A stretch of DNA of 64,000 bases, from contig SCRD01000017.1 of the NCBI GenBank assembly GCA_004298155.1, forward strand, positions 248,001 to 312,000, in the 5' to 3' direction. Every line of letters begins with the position of its first letter. The stretch's first letter is position 1. The notes below the pieces were generated by a model. The model ran no database searches and had not been told where the DNA came from. It saw nothing but the letters and a program-made list of their open reading frames with translations. A program made the position numbers and the translations under genes. This document shows, piece by piece, positions 43,816 to 52,547 of the stretch. This stretch comes from Acidobacteriota bacterium (GTDB lineage Bacteria; Acidobacteriota; Terriglobia; UBA7540).

Positions 43816-44322
43816 ATGGAAGTTGTTTTCTACATTGCGGCCATTGTAGCGATCACCTCGACGATTCTGGCGATCACGCGCCTGAATGCCGTGCACGCGC
43901 TGCTCTATCTGATTGTTTCGCTGCTGTCGGTGGCCATCGTCTTTTTTGTCATGGGCGCTCCGTTTATTGCCGCGCTTGAGGTTATTGTTTACGCCGGCGC
44001 CATCATGGTGCTGTTTGTTTTTGTGGTCATGATGCTGAATCTGGGGAAAAAGGCCACGGACAGGGAGCGGCAGTGGCAGCGTGGAAGCATGTGGGTCGGC
44101 CCCTCGGTCCTGGCGGCGATTCTGATCGCTGAAATTGCCTGGCTGGTGTCGGGCCCGGGCAATGCGGTCTACGGCTCGACAGCGATTGAACCAAAGCAGG
44201 TTGGGATCGTACTCTTCGGGCCTTATCTGATTGGAGTGGAGTTGGCGTCCATGTTGCTGCTCGGCGCCCTCGTGGGAGCGTACCACCTGGGCCGGCGCGC
44301 ACCGGAGAAAACGGAGAAGTAG
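43816..44322 (+). CDS. nuoJ: NADH-quinone oxidoreductase subunit J
   Basis: This 168-residue protein has five membrane helices; the characteristic helix 3 ([20 protein letters not shown]) contains the pi-bulge region. It belongs to the proton-pumping arm. It is followed after one base by nuoK. Confidence 0.95.
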   Translation: MEVVFYIAAIVAITSTILAITRLNAVHALLYLIVSLLSVAIVFFVMGAPFIAALEVIVYAGAIMVLFVFVVMMLNLGKKATDRERQWQRGSMWVGPSVLAAILIAEIAWLVSGPGNAVYGSTAIEPKQVGIVLFGPYLIGVELASMLLLGALVGAYHLGRRAPEKTEK

Positions 44323-44323
44323 A

Positions 44324-44632
44324 ATGGCACTCGTACCCATGCATCAAGGACTGCTGCTTGCGGGCATCTTGTTCGCACTGGGACTTGTGGGCCTGCTGGT
44401 GCGGCGCAATGTGATCTTCATGCTGATGTCGCTCGAAATCATGCTGAACGCGGCCGGCCTGGCGTTTGTCGTGGCCGGCGCACGGTGGGGACAGGCGGAC
44501 GGCCAGATTATGTTTCTTTTTATTCTGACCATGGCCGCCGCCGAGGTTTCCGTGGGACTTGCCCTGGTCCTCAAGATCTACCACCGGTTCAAGACACTGG
44601 ATTCTGACGCTGTAAGTGAGATGAGAGGATAA
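44324..44632 (+). CDS. nuoK: NADH-quinone oxidoreductase subunit K
   Basis: This 102-residue three-helix MrpC-like subunit carries the two buried Glu of the proton path ([12 protein letters not shown] and [12 protein letters not shown]). The ATG at 44324 gives the standard length; the open frame upstream belongs to nuoJ coding sequence. Confidence 0.95.
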   Translation: MALVPMHQGLLLAGILFALGLVGLLVRRNVIFMLMSLEIMLNAAGLAFVVAGARWGQADGQIMFLFILTMAAAEVSVGLALVLKIYHRFKTLDSDAVSEMRG

Positions 44633-44633
44633 C

Positions 44634-46526
44634 GTGCTCCACCTGTTGTGGTTGATTCCCGCCTTTCCGTTTGCGAGCTTTGTGGTGCTCGCAACCCTCG
44701 GGAAACGCATGCCTCGAAAGATGGTCCCCGTTATTGGCGCGGGCTCGATCGGCTTGTCGGCGGTGGTTTCATTCCTGGTGACGTATAGTTTTCTCACTTC
44801 GCCTCCGCCGGGCAACAGCTTTACGCAGGTCCTCTGGACATGGATTGACGTGGGAGGCTTCCGGCCGGAGATTTCGTTCTATCTGGACGCGCTTTCCCTC
44901 GTCATGGTCCTCGTGGTGACCTTTGTCAGCTTTCTGATCCACTTCTATTCAGCGGAATACATGGGTGAGGACGAGGGTTACAGCCGGTTCTTCGCCTATA
45001 TGAATCTGTTTGTCGCCTCAATGTGTACGCTGCTGCTCGGGGCGAACCTGCTGCTCCTGTTCCTCGGGTGGGAAGGTGTCGGCCTGTGCAGCTACCTGCT
45101 GATCGGCTTCTGGTACAAAGATCCGGCAAACGGCCTCGCGGCCCGCAAAGCTTTCATCGTCACGCGCGTCGGCGACACGGCCATGACCCTTGGCCTCTTC
45201 CTCCTTTTTGACAAGCTGGGCACTCTCAATATTCAGGAACTGATGCACCGGGCGCTGCTGCAATGGCCGGTGGACTCAACACTGCCGGTTGTGGCCGGCC
45301 TGCTGTTGCTGGGCGGCGCCGTGGGAAAATCTGCGCAGCTTCCATTGCAGACCTGGCTGCCCGACGCCATGGCGGGCCCCACACCCACCAGCGCCCTGAT
45401 CCACGCCGCCACCATGGTGACAGCCGGTGTTTATCTGATTGCCCGGACCCATGTGCTGTATTCGATTGCTCCAACCGCGCAGCTTGCTGTCGCCATCGTG
45501 GGCGCGGCAACACTGATCCTGGCGGGCTTCAGCGCCGTGACGCAATCGGACATCAAGCGCGTGCTTGCTTATTCCACCGTCAGCCAGATTGGGTATATGT
45601 TTCTCGCGCTGGGCGTGGGGGCGTGGTCGGCTGCGATCTTCCATTTCATGACGCACGCCTTTTTCAAATCGCTGCTCTTCCTTGGGGCCGGGGTCATTAT
45701 CGAATCCCTCCACCATGAACAGAGCATTTTCAAGATGGGCGGGCTGCGCAAGGAAATGCCGGTGGCCTTTTGGACGTTTCTGGCTGCCGGCTGTTCGCTC
45801 GCCGGCCTGCCGCTGATCACCGCTGGCTTCTACAGCAAGGGTTTGATCATCTGGGGCACGTGGAGCTCAACCCGAGGCAGCACTGCGCTGTGGATAGCGG
45901 GAGTCCTCGGTGTGTTGTTGACCTCGCTTTACACATTCCGCCTGATCTTCCTGGTCTTCTTTGGAGAAATGAAGACCAGGGTACACAAGCGTCCCGGCTT
46001 TGCCATGATGATGCCTTGCGTTGTGCTCGGCGTCCTCTCGGTGGTGGGAGGATTTCTGGATACGCCCGGGTTCCTGGGAAATATCCACACCTTCACCGAT
46101 TTCATGCACCAGGCCCTGCCGCCTGTTACCGAAGGACCTTTGCGCGGGATGTCCGAACTTGGGTCTGAAGGCCTGGTGACGCTGGCCTTTCTGATCGGGC
46201 TTTACGCCGCATATCTTTTCTTTATGCAGAAGCGCGAGCTCGCGGAGGCTATAACGGCCCCGGCAATCTCAAAGGCGCTCCACCGGTTCTGGTTTTCCGA
46301 TTGGGGAATGGACTGGCTGTACGAGAGAGTTTTCGTCCGCCCGGTCGTCTGGATCGCACGGGTTGATAAGAACGACTTTGTTGATTACATTTACTCGGGA
46401 ATTGCGCTCATAACCGAGCTCCTTTACCACGGCGTGCGGAAAACGGAAACCGGGCGCATGCGATGGTACGCGGCAGGCATTGCGGCTGGCTCCATCATCT
46501 TTCTGGCGGTTGTGTTGTTCCTATGA
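44634..46526 (+). CDS. nuoL: NADH-quinone oxidoreductase subunit L
   Basis: This 630-residue antiporter-like subunit, with about 16 helices, includes the lateral helix. Key features are the proton-path segment GWEGVGLCSYLLIGFWY, KSAQLPLQTWLPDAMAGPTPTSALIHAATMV and the C-terminal arm. The start is GTG 44634 with GAGAGG upstream. The stop overlaps nuoM by four bases. Confidence 0.96.
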   Translation: MLHLLWLIPAFPFASFVVLATLGKRMPRKMVPVIGAGSIGLSAVVSFLVTYSFLTSPPPGNSFTQVLWTWIDVGGFRPEISFYLDALSLVMVLVVTFVSFLIHFYSAEYMGEDEGYSRFFAYMNLFVASMCTLLLGANLLLLFLGWEGVGLCSYLLIGFWYKDPANGLAARKAFIVTRVGDTAMTLGLFLLFDKLGTLNIQELMHRALLQWPVDSTLPVVAGLLLLGGAVGKSAQLPLQTWLPDAMAGPTPTSALIHAATMVTAGVYLIARTHVLYSIAPTAQLAVAIVGAATLILAGFSAVTQSDIKRVLAYSTVSQIGYMFLALGVGAWSAAIFHFMTHAFFKSLLFLGAGVIIESLHHEQSIFKMGGLRKEMPVAFWTFLAAGCSLAGLPLITAGFYSKGLIIWGTWSSTRGSTALWIAGVLGVLLTSLYTFRLIFLVFFGEMKTRVHKRPGFAMMMPCVVLGVLSVVGGFLDTPGFLGNIHTFTDFMHQALPPVTEGPLRGMSELGSEGLVTLAFLIGLYAAYLFFMQKRELAEAITAPAISKALHRFWFSDWGMDWLYERVFVRPVVWIARVDKNDFVDYIYSGIALITELLYHGVRKTETGRMRWYAAGIAAGSIIFLAVVLFL

Positions 46527-48082
46527 TTCTAGTCTGGCTCATTGTGATTTTGCTTGTGGCCGGTGTTCTCGCTCTGGTAGCGGGCCGAGTCAACACGCTC
46601 TTGCCGCGTTTTATTTCATTGGCCGCGGTCATTATTGATTTTGTGATTGCCCTGGCCCTGTGGCGGGAGAATTCCGCACAGGTCACGCTCTCCGCTCAGG
46701 CCGAGTGGTTCAGGCAGGTTGACTGGGCATGGGTTCCTCAGTACGGCATCCATTTCCACCTGGCGATGGATGGGTTGAGCCTTCTGATGGTTGTGCTCAC
46801 CTTCCTGCTGGGCATCATGTCGGTGCTGGCTTCATGGAAAGAAATTCAGGAAGGCGTCGGTTTCTTCCACTTCAACCTGATGTGGATCCTCGCCGGCATC
46901 GTGGGCGTCTTCCTCGCGATGGACCTCTTCCTGTTCTACTTTATGTGGGAACTGATGCTCGTGCCCATGTACTTCCTGATTGCGATATGGGGCCACGAGC
47001 GCCGCATCTACGCCGCCGTCAAGTTTTTCATCTTCACTCAGATGAGCGGCCTGCTGATGCTGATTGCTATCCTGACGCTTTACTTCATTCATCACAGCAT
47101 CACTGGCGTCTACAGCTACGAGTATAAGGACCTGCTGGGCACGGCACTGACGCCCCACACGGCCATGCTGCTGATGCTGGGTTTCTTTGTCGCCTTCGCC
47201 GTCAAGCTGCCCATGTTTCCATTCCATACCTGGCTGCCCGACGCGCACACCGAGGCGCCCACAGCAGGCAGCGTTATCCTGGCGGGATTGCTGCTGAAAA
47301 CCGGCGCCTACGGAATGTTGCGCTTTGTTGTGCCTTTGTTCCCCGGCGCGGCCCACCAGTTTGCTCCTATTGCGATGTTGCTGGGAGTGATTGGAATCAT
47401 CTACGGCTCTGTCCTTGCCTTTGGACAGACGGACCTGAAGCGGCTGGTGGCATACACCAGCGTCAGTCACCTGGGATTCGCGCTGGTCGGAATTTTTGCC
47501 TGGAATCCGATTGCCTTGCAGGGCGTACTTATTGTAATGATCGCGCACGGCATCAGCACCGGCGCGCTCTTCATGCTTGTCGGCGCTTTGCAGGAGCGCA
47601 CCCACACGCGCGAAATGGACCGCCTGCGCGGACTGTGGGCCACAGTCCCGGTTATGAGCGGTATCGTTATGTTTTTCGCCCTGGCTTCTATCGGCCTGCC
47701 TGGCCTGGGAGATTTTATTGGCGAGTTCCTGACTCTGTTGGGAACGTACCGGGTCAGCCTTGGTGTGACCGTCGCGGCCACCATCGGAATCCTGATCTCA
47801 ACGCTTTATGCGTTGAAGCTTATCCAGCGCGGGTTTCATGGTCCGAATACGCATGAATGGTCGTTGCCCGACCTTGGAAAACGCGAGCTGCTGATGATGG
47901 TTCCGATGGTGCTGATCCTGCTCTGGATTGGCCTTTATCCGCAGCCGCTCTTCAGGACCTTTGAGCCGGCCATGCGCATGCTGCAACAGCACGCTGCGCC
48001 ACAGCCGGTGATGACCATGTTCCCGGACGCCAGGCGGTTGTCTTACGACCAGAACGGTCTGCCAGGAATGAATCGGAGATGA
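46523..48082 (+). CDS. nuoM: NADH-quinone oxidoreductase subunit M
   Basis: This 519-residue antiporter-like subunit has FMWELMLVPMYFLIAIWGHE, the Lys helix AVKLPMFPFHTWLPDAHTEA and the segment LKTGAYGMLRFVVPLFP, which are typical of NuoM. The ATG at 46523 overlaps the nuoL stop (ATGA). Confidence 0.96.
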   Translation: MILVWLIVILLVAGVLALVAGRVNTLLPRFISLAAVIIDFVIALALWRENSAQVTLSAQAEWFRQVDWAWVPQYGIHFHLAMDGLSLLMVVLTFLLGIMSVLASWKEIQEGVGFFHFNLMWILAGIVGVFLAMDLFLFYFMWELMLVPMYFLIAIWGHERRIYAAVKFFIFTQMSGLLMLIAILTLYFIHHSITGVYSYEYKDLLGTALTPHTAMLLMLGFFVAFAVKLPMFPFHTWLPDAHTEAPTAGSVILAGLLLKTGAYGMLRFVVPLFPGAAHQFAPIAMLLGVIGIIYGSVLAFGQTDLKRLVAYTSVSHLGFALVGIFAWNPIALQGVLIVMIAHGISTGALFMLVGALQERTHTREMDRLRGLWATVPVMSGIVMFFALASIGLPGLGDFIGEFLTLLGTYRVSLGVTVAATIGILISTLYALKLIQRGFHGPNTHEWSLPDLGKRELLMMVPMVLILLWIGLYPQPLFRTFEPAMRMLQQHAAPQPVMTMFPDARRLSYDQNGLPGMNRR

Positions 48083-48085
48083 ACC

Positions 48086-49540
48086 TTGAACGCCACTGAT
48101 CTTACCGCGATACTTCCCCTGCTGGCCCTGACCGTGGCAGCGGTTGTGGTGATGGTGGCGATTTGCATCCACCGGAGCCACCAGCTTGCCGTGTGGCTGA
48201 CCCTGGCGGGACTTGCCGCGGCTTTTGTGTCGCTCTGGAAGGCAGCTTCGATGGCGCCGGCGCAGGTGACCCCCCTGCTGATCATCGACGGCTACGCGCT
48301 CTTCTACATGGGTCTCATCATTGCGGCCACGTTCGTGACCGTCATCCTCTGCTACGGCTACCTGGAAAAACAGCAGGGTTACAGCGAAGAGCTTTATGTC
48401 CTGATCCTCACTGCAGCGCTGGGCTCTTCGGTCATGGTTGCCAGCAACCACTTCGTATCATTCTTCCTGGGGCTGGAAGTCCTGAGCGTTGCGCTCTATG
48501 CGATGAGCGCTTACCTCTGCAATCGCAAGCTTCCGCTTGAGGCCGGAATCAAATACCTGGTGCTGGCCGCCGTTTCCGCCGCATTCCTGCTGTTCGGCAT
48601 GGCACTGATTTACGCACAGCTCGGAACACTTCAGTTCGGCCAGATCGCTTCCATGCTGATCGGCGGCGTCGCATATGAAAAGACGTTGATCTATCCCGGC
48701 CTTGCGCTGATGATCACGGGAATCGGCTTTAAACTTGCTGTTGTGCCGTTCCACATGTGGACGCCCGACGTTTACGAGGGCGCGCCTGCGCCTGTCACGG
48801 CCTTTGTTGCAACCGTCTCGAAGGGCGGCATGGTGGCATTGCTCCTCAGGTATTTTTATGAGACTGGCGCCTACCGCCTGCACTCAGTGTTCGTGGTTTT
48901 CAGCATCATTGCGATAGCTTCCATGATTGCCGGGAACCTGCTGGCGCTGCTCCAGAACAACGTCAAGCGCATCCTGGCCTATTCTTCCATTGCCCACCTC
49001 GGTTACATACTGGTGGCTTTTCTCGCTGGCGGCAACATGGCGGCCGAAGCCGTCACGTTTTATCTGGTTGCCTACTTTGTCACCACGCTTGGCGCGTTTG
49101 GAGTTGTCAGCGTTCTTTCCAGTGGCGAACGTGATGCCGACTCAATGGAGGATTACGAAAGCCTGTTCTGGCATCGACCGGTTCTCGCAGGCGTCTTTAC
49201 GCTGATGCTGCTCTCGCTTGCTGGAATTCCGCTGACCGCCGGCTTCGTCGGAAAGTTCTTCCTGATTGCCTCGGGAACTTCAGCGTCGCTCTATGGGCTG
49301 ATCTTCGTGCTGGTCGTCACCAGCGTCGTGGGCCTCTTTTATTATCTCCGGATCCTCGTCGCCATGTACAAGTCCCCGGCCGAGACGGGAAAAACCGCGC
49401 CTGCCACGCTTCCTTCCCTGTCACGTTCCGGCAGTTTCGCCCTTGCCGCACTCACCGTGCTGCTGATCTGGGTCGGCGTTTACCCCGGGCCATTTCTTGA
49501 CGCCATCCAGCGCGCGGTTTCTACCCTGCGAATTTTCTGA
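48086..49540 (+). CDS. nuoN: NADH-quinone oxidoreductase subunit N
   Basis: This 484-residue antiporter-like subunit, with 13-14 helices, has FKLAVVPFHMWTPDVYEGAPAP and KRILAYSSIAHLGYILVA, signatures of NuoN. The start is TTG 48086, with GGAGAT about eight bases upstream and three bases after nuoM. It is the last nuo gene; the region beyond decays into repeat and Rhs debris. Confidence 0.95.
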   Translation: MNATDLTAILPLLALTVAAVVVMVAICIHRSHQLAVWLTLAGLAAAFVSLWKAASMAPAQVTPLLIIDGYALFYMGLIIAATFVTVILCYGYLEKQQGYSEELYVLILTAALGSSVMVASNHFVSFFLGLEVLSVALYAMSAYLCNRKLPLEAGIKYLVLAAVSAAFLLFGMALIYAQLGTLQFGQIASMLIGGVAYEKTLIYPGLALMITGIGFKLAVVPFHMWTPDVYEGAPAPVTAFVATVSKGGMVALLLRYFYETGAYRLHSVFVVFSIIAIASMIAGNLLALLQNNVKRILAYSSIAHLGYILVAFLAGGNMAAEAVTFYLVAYFVTTLGAFGVVSVLSSGERDADSMEDYESLFWHRPVLAGVFTLMLLSLAGIPLTAGFVGKFFLIASGTSASLYGLIFVLVVTSVVGLFYYLRILVAMYKSPAETGKTAPATLPSLSRSGSFALAALTVLLIWVGVYPGPFLDAIQRAVSTLRIF

Positions 49541-49841
49541 TCCAGCCCAAATCGCAATTTTTACCCACTGTACCCAAATTGAACAGAAATTGCGCAACGG
49601 GGAAGAATCCGAATCCAAAACCAAATAATAAGTTCCGTGATAACAGCAACATACAAATATTGGAATTTTTGAATTCGGAAATCCCAAACGTCCCATTTTC
49701 GGCAACAGGTAAACTGTATATAGCCTAGTTCAAGCAGCCTAGCTAGCGGCCGCCGAGGGCGCAGGACGGTCACGCCGCGCGGACGTATCGAAGCTGAAAC
49801 TACCGGCAATTGGATGTTCCCTGGCCCGCGGTTTGGCCCTG
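49541..49841. other. Non-coding AT-rich stretch after the nuo operon
   Basis: This 300-base interval is markedly more AT-rich than its surroundings. It contains an 8-bp inverted repeat (CGCAATTT at 49553-49560, AAATTGCG at 49587-49594) with a 26-base loop, possibly part of a terminator for nuo. No gene is supported. Confidence 0.45.
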
Positions 49842-49880
49842 GCCGACGCCAAAGCGCCGACGCCGAAGCGCCGACGCTTC
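49842..49880 (+). repeat. 14-bp tandem repeat, 2.8 copies
   Basis: GCCGACGCCAAAGC (49842), GCCGACGCCGAAGC (49856) and a partial GCCGACGCTTC (49870) follow directly one after another. They sit at the left edge of the Rhs debris. Too short and few for a CRISPR. Confidence 0.6.
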
Positions 49881-49949
49881 AATCCTTCAATTTCCTGGCC
49901 AGCCTTCACACGGGCGCAGGACATTTCGCCGCCAATTTGCTCGACTGCA

Positions 49950-50285
49950 ACCCTGACGGATGCAGCCGGAGAGCAGTTGAATGACCAGTATTACAGCTAT
50001 CAGTATGACGCCGAGGGGCGGGTAATCCATTCGGCCTCGACGGGCCAGTGGCAGTACCCGATGTATAATGCGCTGGGGCAGCGGGTGCAGGATTACAGGG
50101 CACTGACCCTATGACGCTGACCTATCCTCGAGACATTTTCGGCCAGCGAACGGGGACGTTCGACCAGCATCCCGGCGCTGGCTGGACGGGCTGGGACGTT
50201 TACTGGTCGCAGGTGGCGGGGCAGCGGCTGAACATGGGCGGGGCGAGCGCCTTCATCGACCACTCGGGGCTGGCGCAGAGGCGGT
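49950..50285 (+). pseudogene. Fragment of an Rhs/YD-repeat protein, frame-disrupted
   Basis: Two consecutive frames carry Rhs-type sequence. The first encodes QYYSYQYDAEGRVIHSAS and MYNALGQRVQDY up to about 50100. The second continues with DIFGQRTGTFDQHPGAGWTG, VYWSQVAGQRLNMGG and FIDHSGLAQR. YD repeats and the N-A-L-G-Q-R motif are hallmarks of Rhs proteins (polymorphic toxins or surface proteins). There is a frameshift near 50100-50110, no N-terminal region and no intact core, so this is debris of a larger gene. Confidence 0.68.
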
Positions 50286-50377
50286 TTCTGTCTTTGCGGA
50301 GGGACCGGTTTGGACGGACGGCAAGGTGTATAGTACGAAGCGATGCCTTAACAGAAGCGACAAGATCGTCCGGGGGC

Positions 50378-50445
50378 GTGGCCCGTGGTCGAGTTGGCGG
50401 TTTTATTTTTTGGCGGACACCTCTCTCATCGCGGGGACCGCGTGG
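50378..50445 (+). pseudogene. RAYT C-terminal remnant, first copy
   Basis: A short frame encodes GPWSSWRFYFLADTSL, matching the end of REP-associated tyrosine transposases (PWSSWGFYFLKDTSL in the second copy 400 bases downstream). The DNA runs 50383-50430 and 50795-50840 are similar. It is an isolated tail without catalytic residues. Confidence 0.6.
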
Positions 50446-50535
50446 AATGAAAACAAGCAAATGCCTCTCGCTTCGCGAGAACGCAGACCCTACAAGGCAA
50501 GCGTATGCGCCAGCCGCGGACGCCAGCACATCCCA

Positions 50536-50863
50536 GATCCTGCAGAAGCTTGAGTGCCGGACGGCGCTGTTCGTCCTGAAGAATCTGAAGGAGAACCCCA
50601 CCCACCGGTGGTGCCGGAAGATGCTCAAGCAGGTGGGGCTTCCCGCAAGCGTTCATCATCATGCTCATTTCCGGGTTTGGCAGCGGCGCGGCTATGACCT
50701 GAATGTCTGGAGCTCAAAGAAAATCGATGAGAAATTGGATTATATGCACAACAATCCGGTTACAAGGAAGCTGGTGGATCAGCCTGGAGACTGGCCGTGG
50801 TCAAGCTGGGGGTTTTATTTTCTGAAAGATACTTCGCTGCTGCCCATGGACCCTATTCTGTGA
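50536..50863 (+). pseudogene. RAYT (REP-associated Y1 transposase) remnant, second copy
   Basis: The frame to 50863 encodes a C-terminal half of a Y1/HUH-type REP-associated transposase: LVLKNLKENP-like region, VWSSKKIDEKLDYMHNNPV with the likely catalytic Tyr, and DWPWSSWGFYFLKDTS. The N-terminal HUH motif (normally a PNHVHLL-type His-x-His) is missing and the start of the frame is Rhs sequence, so it is a non-functional remnant. It lies 120 bases from three REP-like repeats, which such enzymes normally mobilise. Confidence 0.68.
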
Positions 50864-50935
50864 TCGCATACATTCCAAACTGCGGAACGTATGCGCCACC
50901 CGCGAGGCTCGGGTTGCCAGAGTAATGTCGCGGAT

Positions 50936-50968
50936 AAAAACCCACGGTCAGAACAACACTGACCGTGG
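50936..50968 (-). terminator. Intrinsic terminator, minus strand
   Basis: A perfect 10-bp stem (CCACGGTCAG 50942-50951 and CTGACCGTGG 50959-50968) with a seven-base loop is followed on the minus strand by GTTTTTAT. This is a classic intrinsic terminator pointing left, but the nearest minus-strand gene ends 470 bases away at 51441. Confidence 0.72.
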
Positions 50969-50985
50969 CCACCCGCTTCAACAGA

Positions 50986-51036
50986 CCCCCCACCCGTCGC
51001 GCCATGTCGCGACACCCTCTCCCAGCGGGAGAGGGC
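50986..51036. repeat. REP-like unit 1
   Basis: A 51-base unit with head CCCCCCACCCG, an inner hairpin (GTCGCG/CGCGAC) and a tail palindrome CCTCTCCC-AGC-GGGAGAGG. The same layout recurs at 51070 and 51221 with different inner sequence. Confidence 0.68.
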
Positions 51037-51069
51037 TTAAACTCATCGAATCATTTGGCTCGAAAAATA

Positions 51070-51120
51070 CCCCTCACCCGGTTCCGACTTGCGGGACCAT
51101 ACTCTCCCCCTGGAGAGGGC
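51070..51120. repeat. REP-like unit 2
   Basis: A 51-base unit with head CCCCTCACCCG, a variable centre, and a tail palindrome CTCTCC-CCCT-GGAGAG followed by GGC. Head and tail match unit 1 while the centre differs. Confidence 0.68.
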
Positions 51121-51220
51121 GCGGTGCAGCCGCTGTGGCGACACCGCCCGCTACAGAAACATTCGCTTCTGCGATTACTCAATCGCAACAGCTCGATCGA
51201 GCATTCAATCGCTCCAAATA

Positions 51221-51278
51221 CCCCTCACCCGCCGGCGTATCCCGCGAGGCTGGACATCTTCTCCCCACGGGCGAGGGC
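51221..51278. repeat. REP-like unit 3
   Basis: A 58-base unit with head CCCCTCACCCG, a longer centre and a degenerate tail (CTCCCCACGGGCGAGGGC). It is the most diverged of the three. Confidence 0.62.
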
Positions 51279-51440
51279 ATTAGCATTCTGGAGTGCTATC
51301 AACGTTCTCCATCTGGACGCGCACATCGCAGAGAGATCGGCGTATGCAGCGCCCACGGCGTGAACGCCACCGCAATTCTTCAAAGATTATTCAATTCGAG
51401 AGCAGCGAGTGAATTTTTGCGCTGGCGCCGGTGATTGCGC

Positions 51441-52547
51441 TCAACGGAAGGCTTCCTTGTTGACGACGCATGGAACATTGGCCAGGCTGCCCGTGGCTTC
51501 CAGCACGTCGATAAGCGACTGGACCGTGCGCCCGGCCATGCCGCGATTAGGATCAGCGGAGAGGCGCGTGATGCGGCCCCCGCTGGCAAAGTGATGGTAC
51601 AGCCGCACGCGATCTTCAAGCTCCGGGTTGCGCAAGGGCGAATCCGGCGGCAGCGGCTCGCGCTCGAACACATCGAGGGCCGCGCCGGCGATCACACGCT
51701 CGTTCAGCGCGCTCGCCAAAGCTGCTTCATCCACAACCGGGCCGCGCGAAGTGTTCACCAGGTAGGCCGTGGATTTCATCATCCGCAAGGTCTTGTGGTT
51801 GATCAGGTGATAGGTCGGCGATGCGCCTTCGCGCACCAGCGGCACGTGCAGCGAGACAAAGTCGGCTCCGGCCAGAGCATCTTCCATGCTCACCGCGCGG
51901 ATGGTCCGCCGCTCATCCGAGAAGCCATGGCGGTGGCGCACATCCAGCTCTTCCTGAACGCCTTTCAGGAAATCCGCCGGTGTAGAAATCGAGTCGTAGC
52001 AAAGGAAATCCACATCGAACCCGAGCGCCTTCTTGATGAAGGCCTGCCCAATGCGTCCCAGGCCGACCACGCCAATGGTCTTGCCGGTGACCTCGTCGCC
52101 GAGGAAGGGAAGATAAGGATGCCATGCGCCCCAGCGGTTTTCCCTCACCAGGCGTTCGCTGGGATACAGCTTGCGCGCCACCGCGCCCAGCATGAAAAGG
52201 GCGAACTCCGCCGTCGCCTCGGTCAGGACCTCCGGTGTGTTGGTAAAAGGGACCTTATATTCGTTGGCGTCGGCGCGATTGATGTTGTCGAAGCCAACCG
52301 CATCCTGCGCCACTACCCGCAAAGTTCCCTTGCCCGCCTCAAAAACTTCGCGGTCGATAGGATCGCGCAGCGTGGTAATCAGCGCGTCGATTTCCGATTT
52401 CACTTTTTCGATGATCAGGCTTTTCGGCGGCGGTCCAGGCTGGCCGTAGACTTCCACCTGATAGCCGCGCTCACGCAGCCGGTCGAGCGCCTCGCGGCCG
52501 ATGTCGCAAGTGGCAAAAACGCGAAAATGATGACTCTTACTACTCAT
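51441..52547 (-). CDS. NAD-dependent D-2-hydroxyacid dehydrogenase
   Basis: The 368-residue protein has the nucleotide-binding fold GVVGLGRIGQAF and the catalytic triad of D-2-hydroxyacid dehydrogenases: Arg in VNTSRGPVVDE, Glu in ALDVFEREPLP and His in RLYHHFASGG. It is most like glyoxylate/hydroxypyruvate reductases. The ATG at 52547 overlaps the upstream gene by eight bases, so they are co-transcribed. The likely role is reduction of an oxo acid from the aminotransferase that begins the group. Confidence 0.92.
   Translation of the reverse strand: MSSKSHHFRVFATCDIGREALDRLRERGYQVEVYGQPGPPPKSLIIEKVKSEIDALITTLRDPIDREVFEAGKGTLRVVAQDAVGFDNINRADANEYKVPFTNTPEVLTEATAEFALFMLGAVARKLYPSERLVRENRWGAWHPYLPFLGDEVTGKTIGVVGLGRIGQAFIKKALGFDVDFLCYDSISTPADFLKGVQEELDVRHRHGFSDERRTIRAVSMEDALAGADFVSLHVPLVREGASPTYHLINHKTLRMMKSTAYLVNTSRGPVVDEAALASALNERVIAGAALDVFEREPLPPDSPLRNPELEDRVRLYHHFASGGRITRLSADPNRGMAGRTVQSLIDVLEATGSLANVPCVVNKEAFR

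Noticed and set aside
49842-49880. Tandem repeat considered as a CRISPR start
   Set aside because: Repeats abut with no spacers, are 14 bp and fewer than three complete copies.
50986-51278. Three similar units considered as a CRISPR array
   Set aside because: The units are palindromic at the ends, of unequal spacing and diverged; no cas genes are present.
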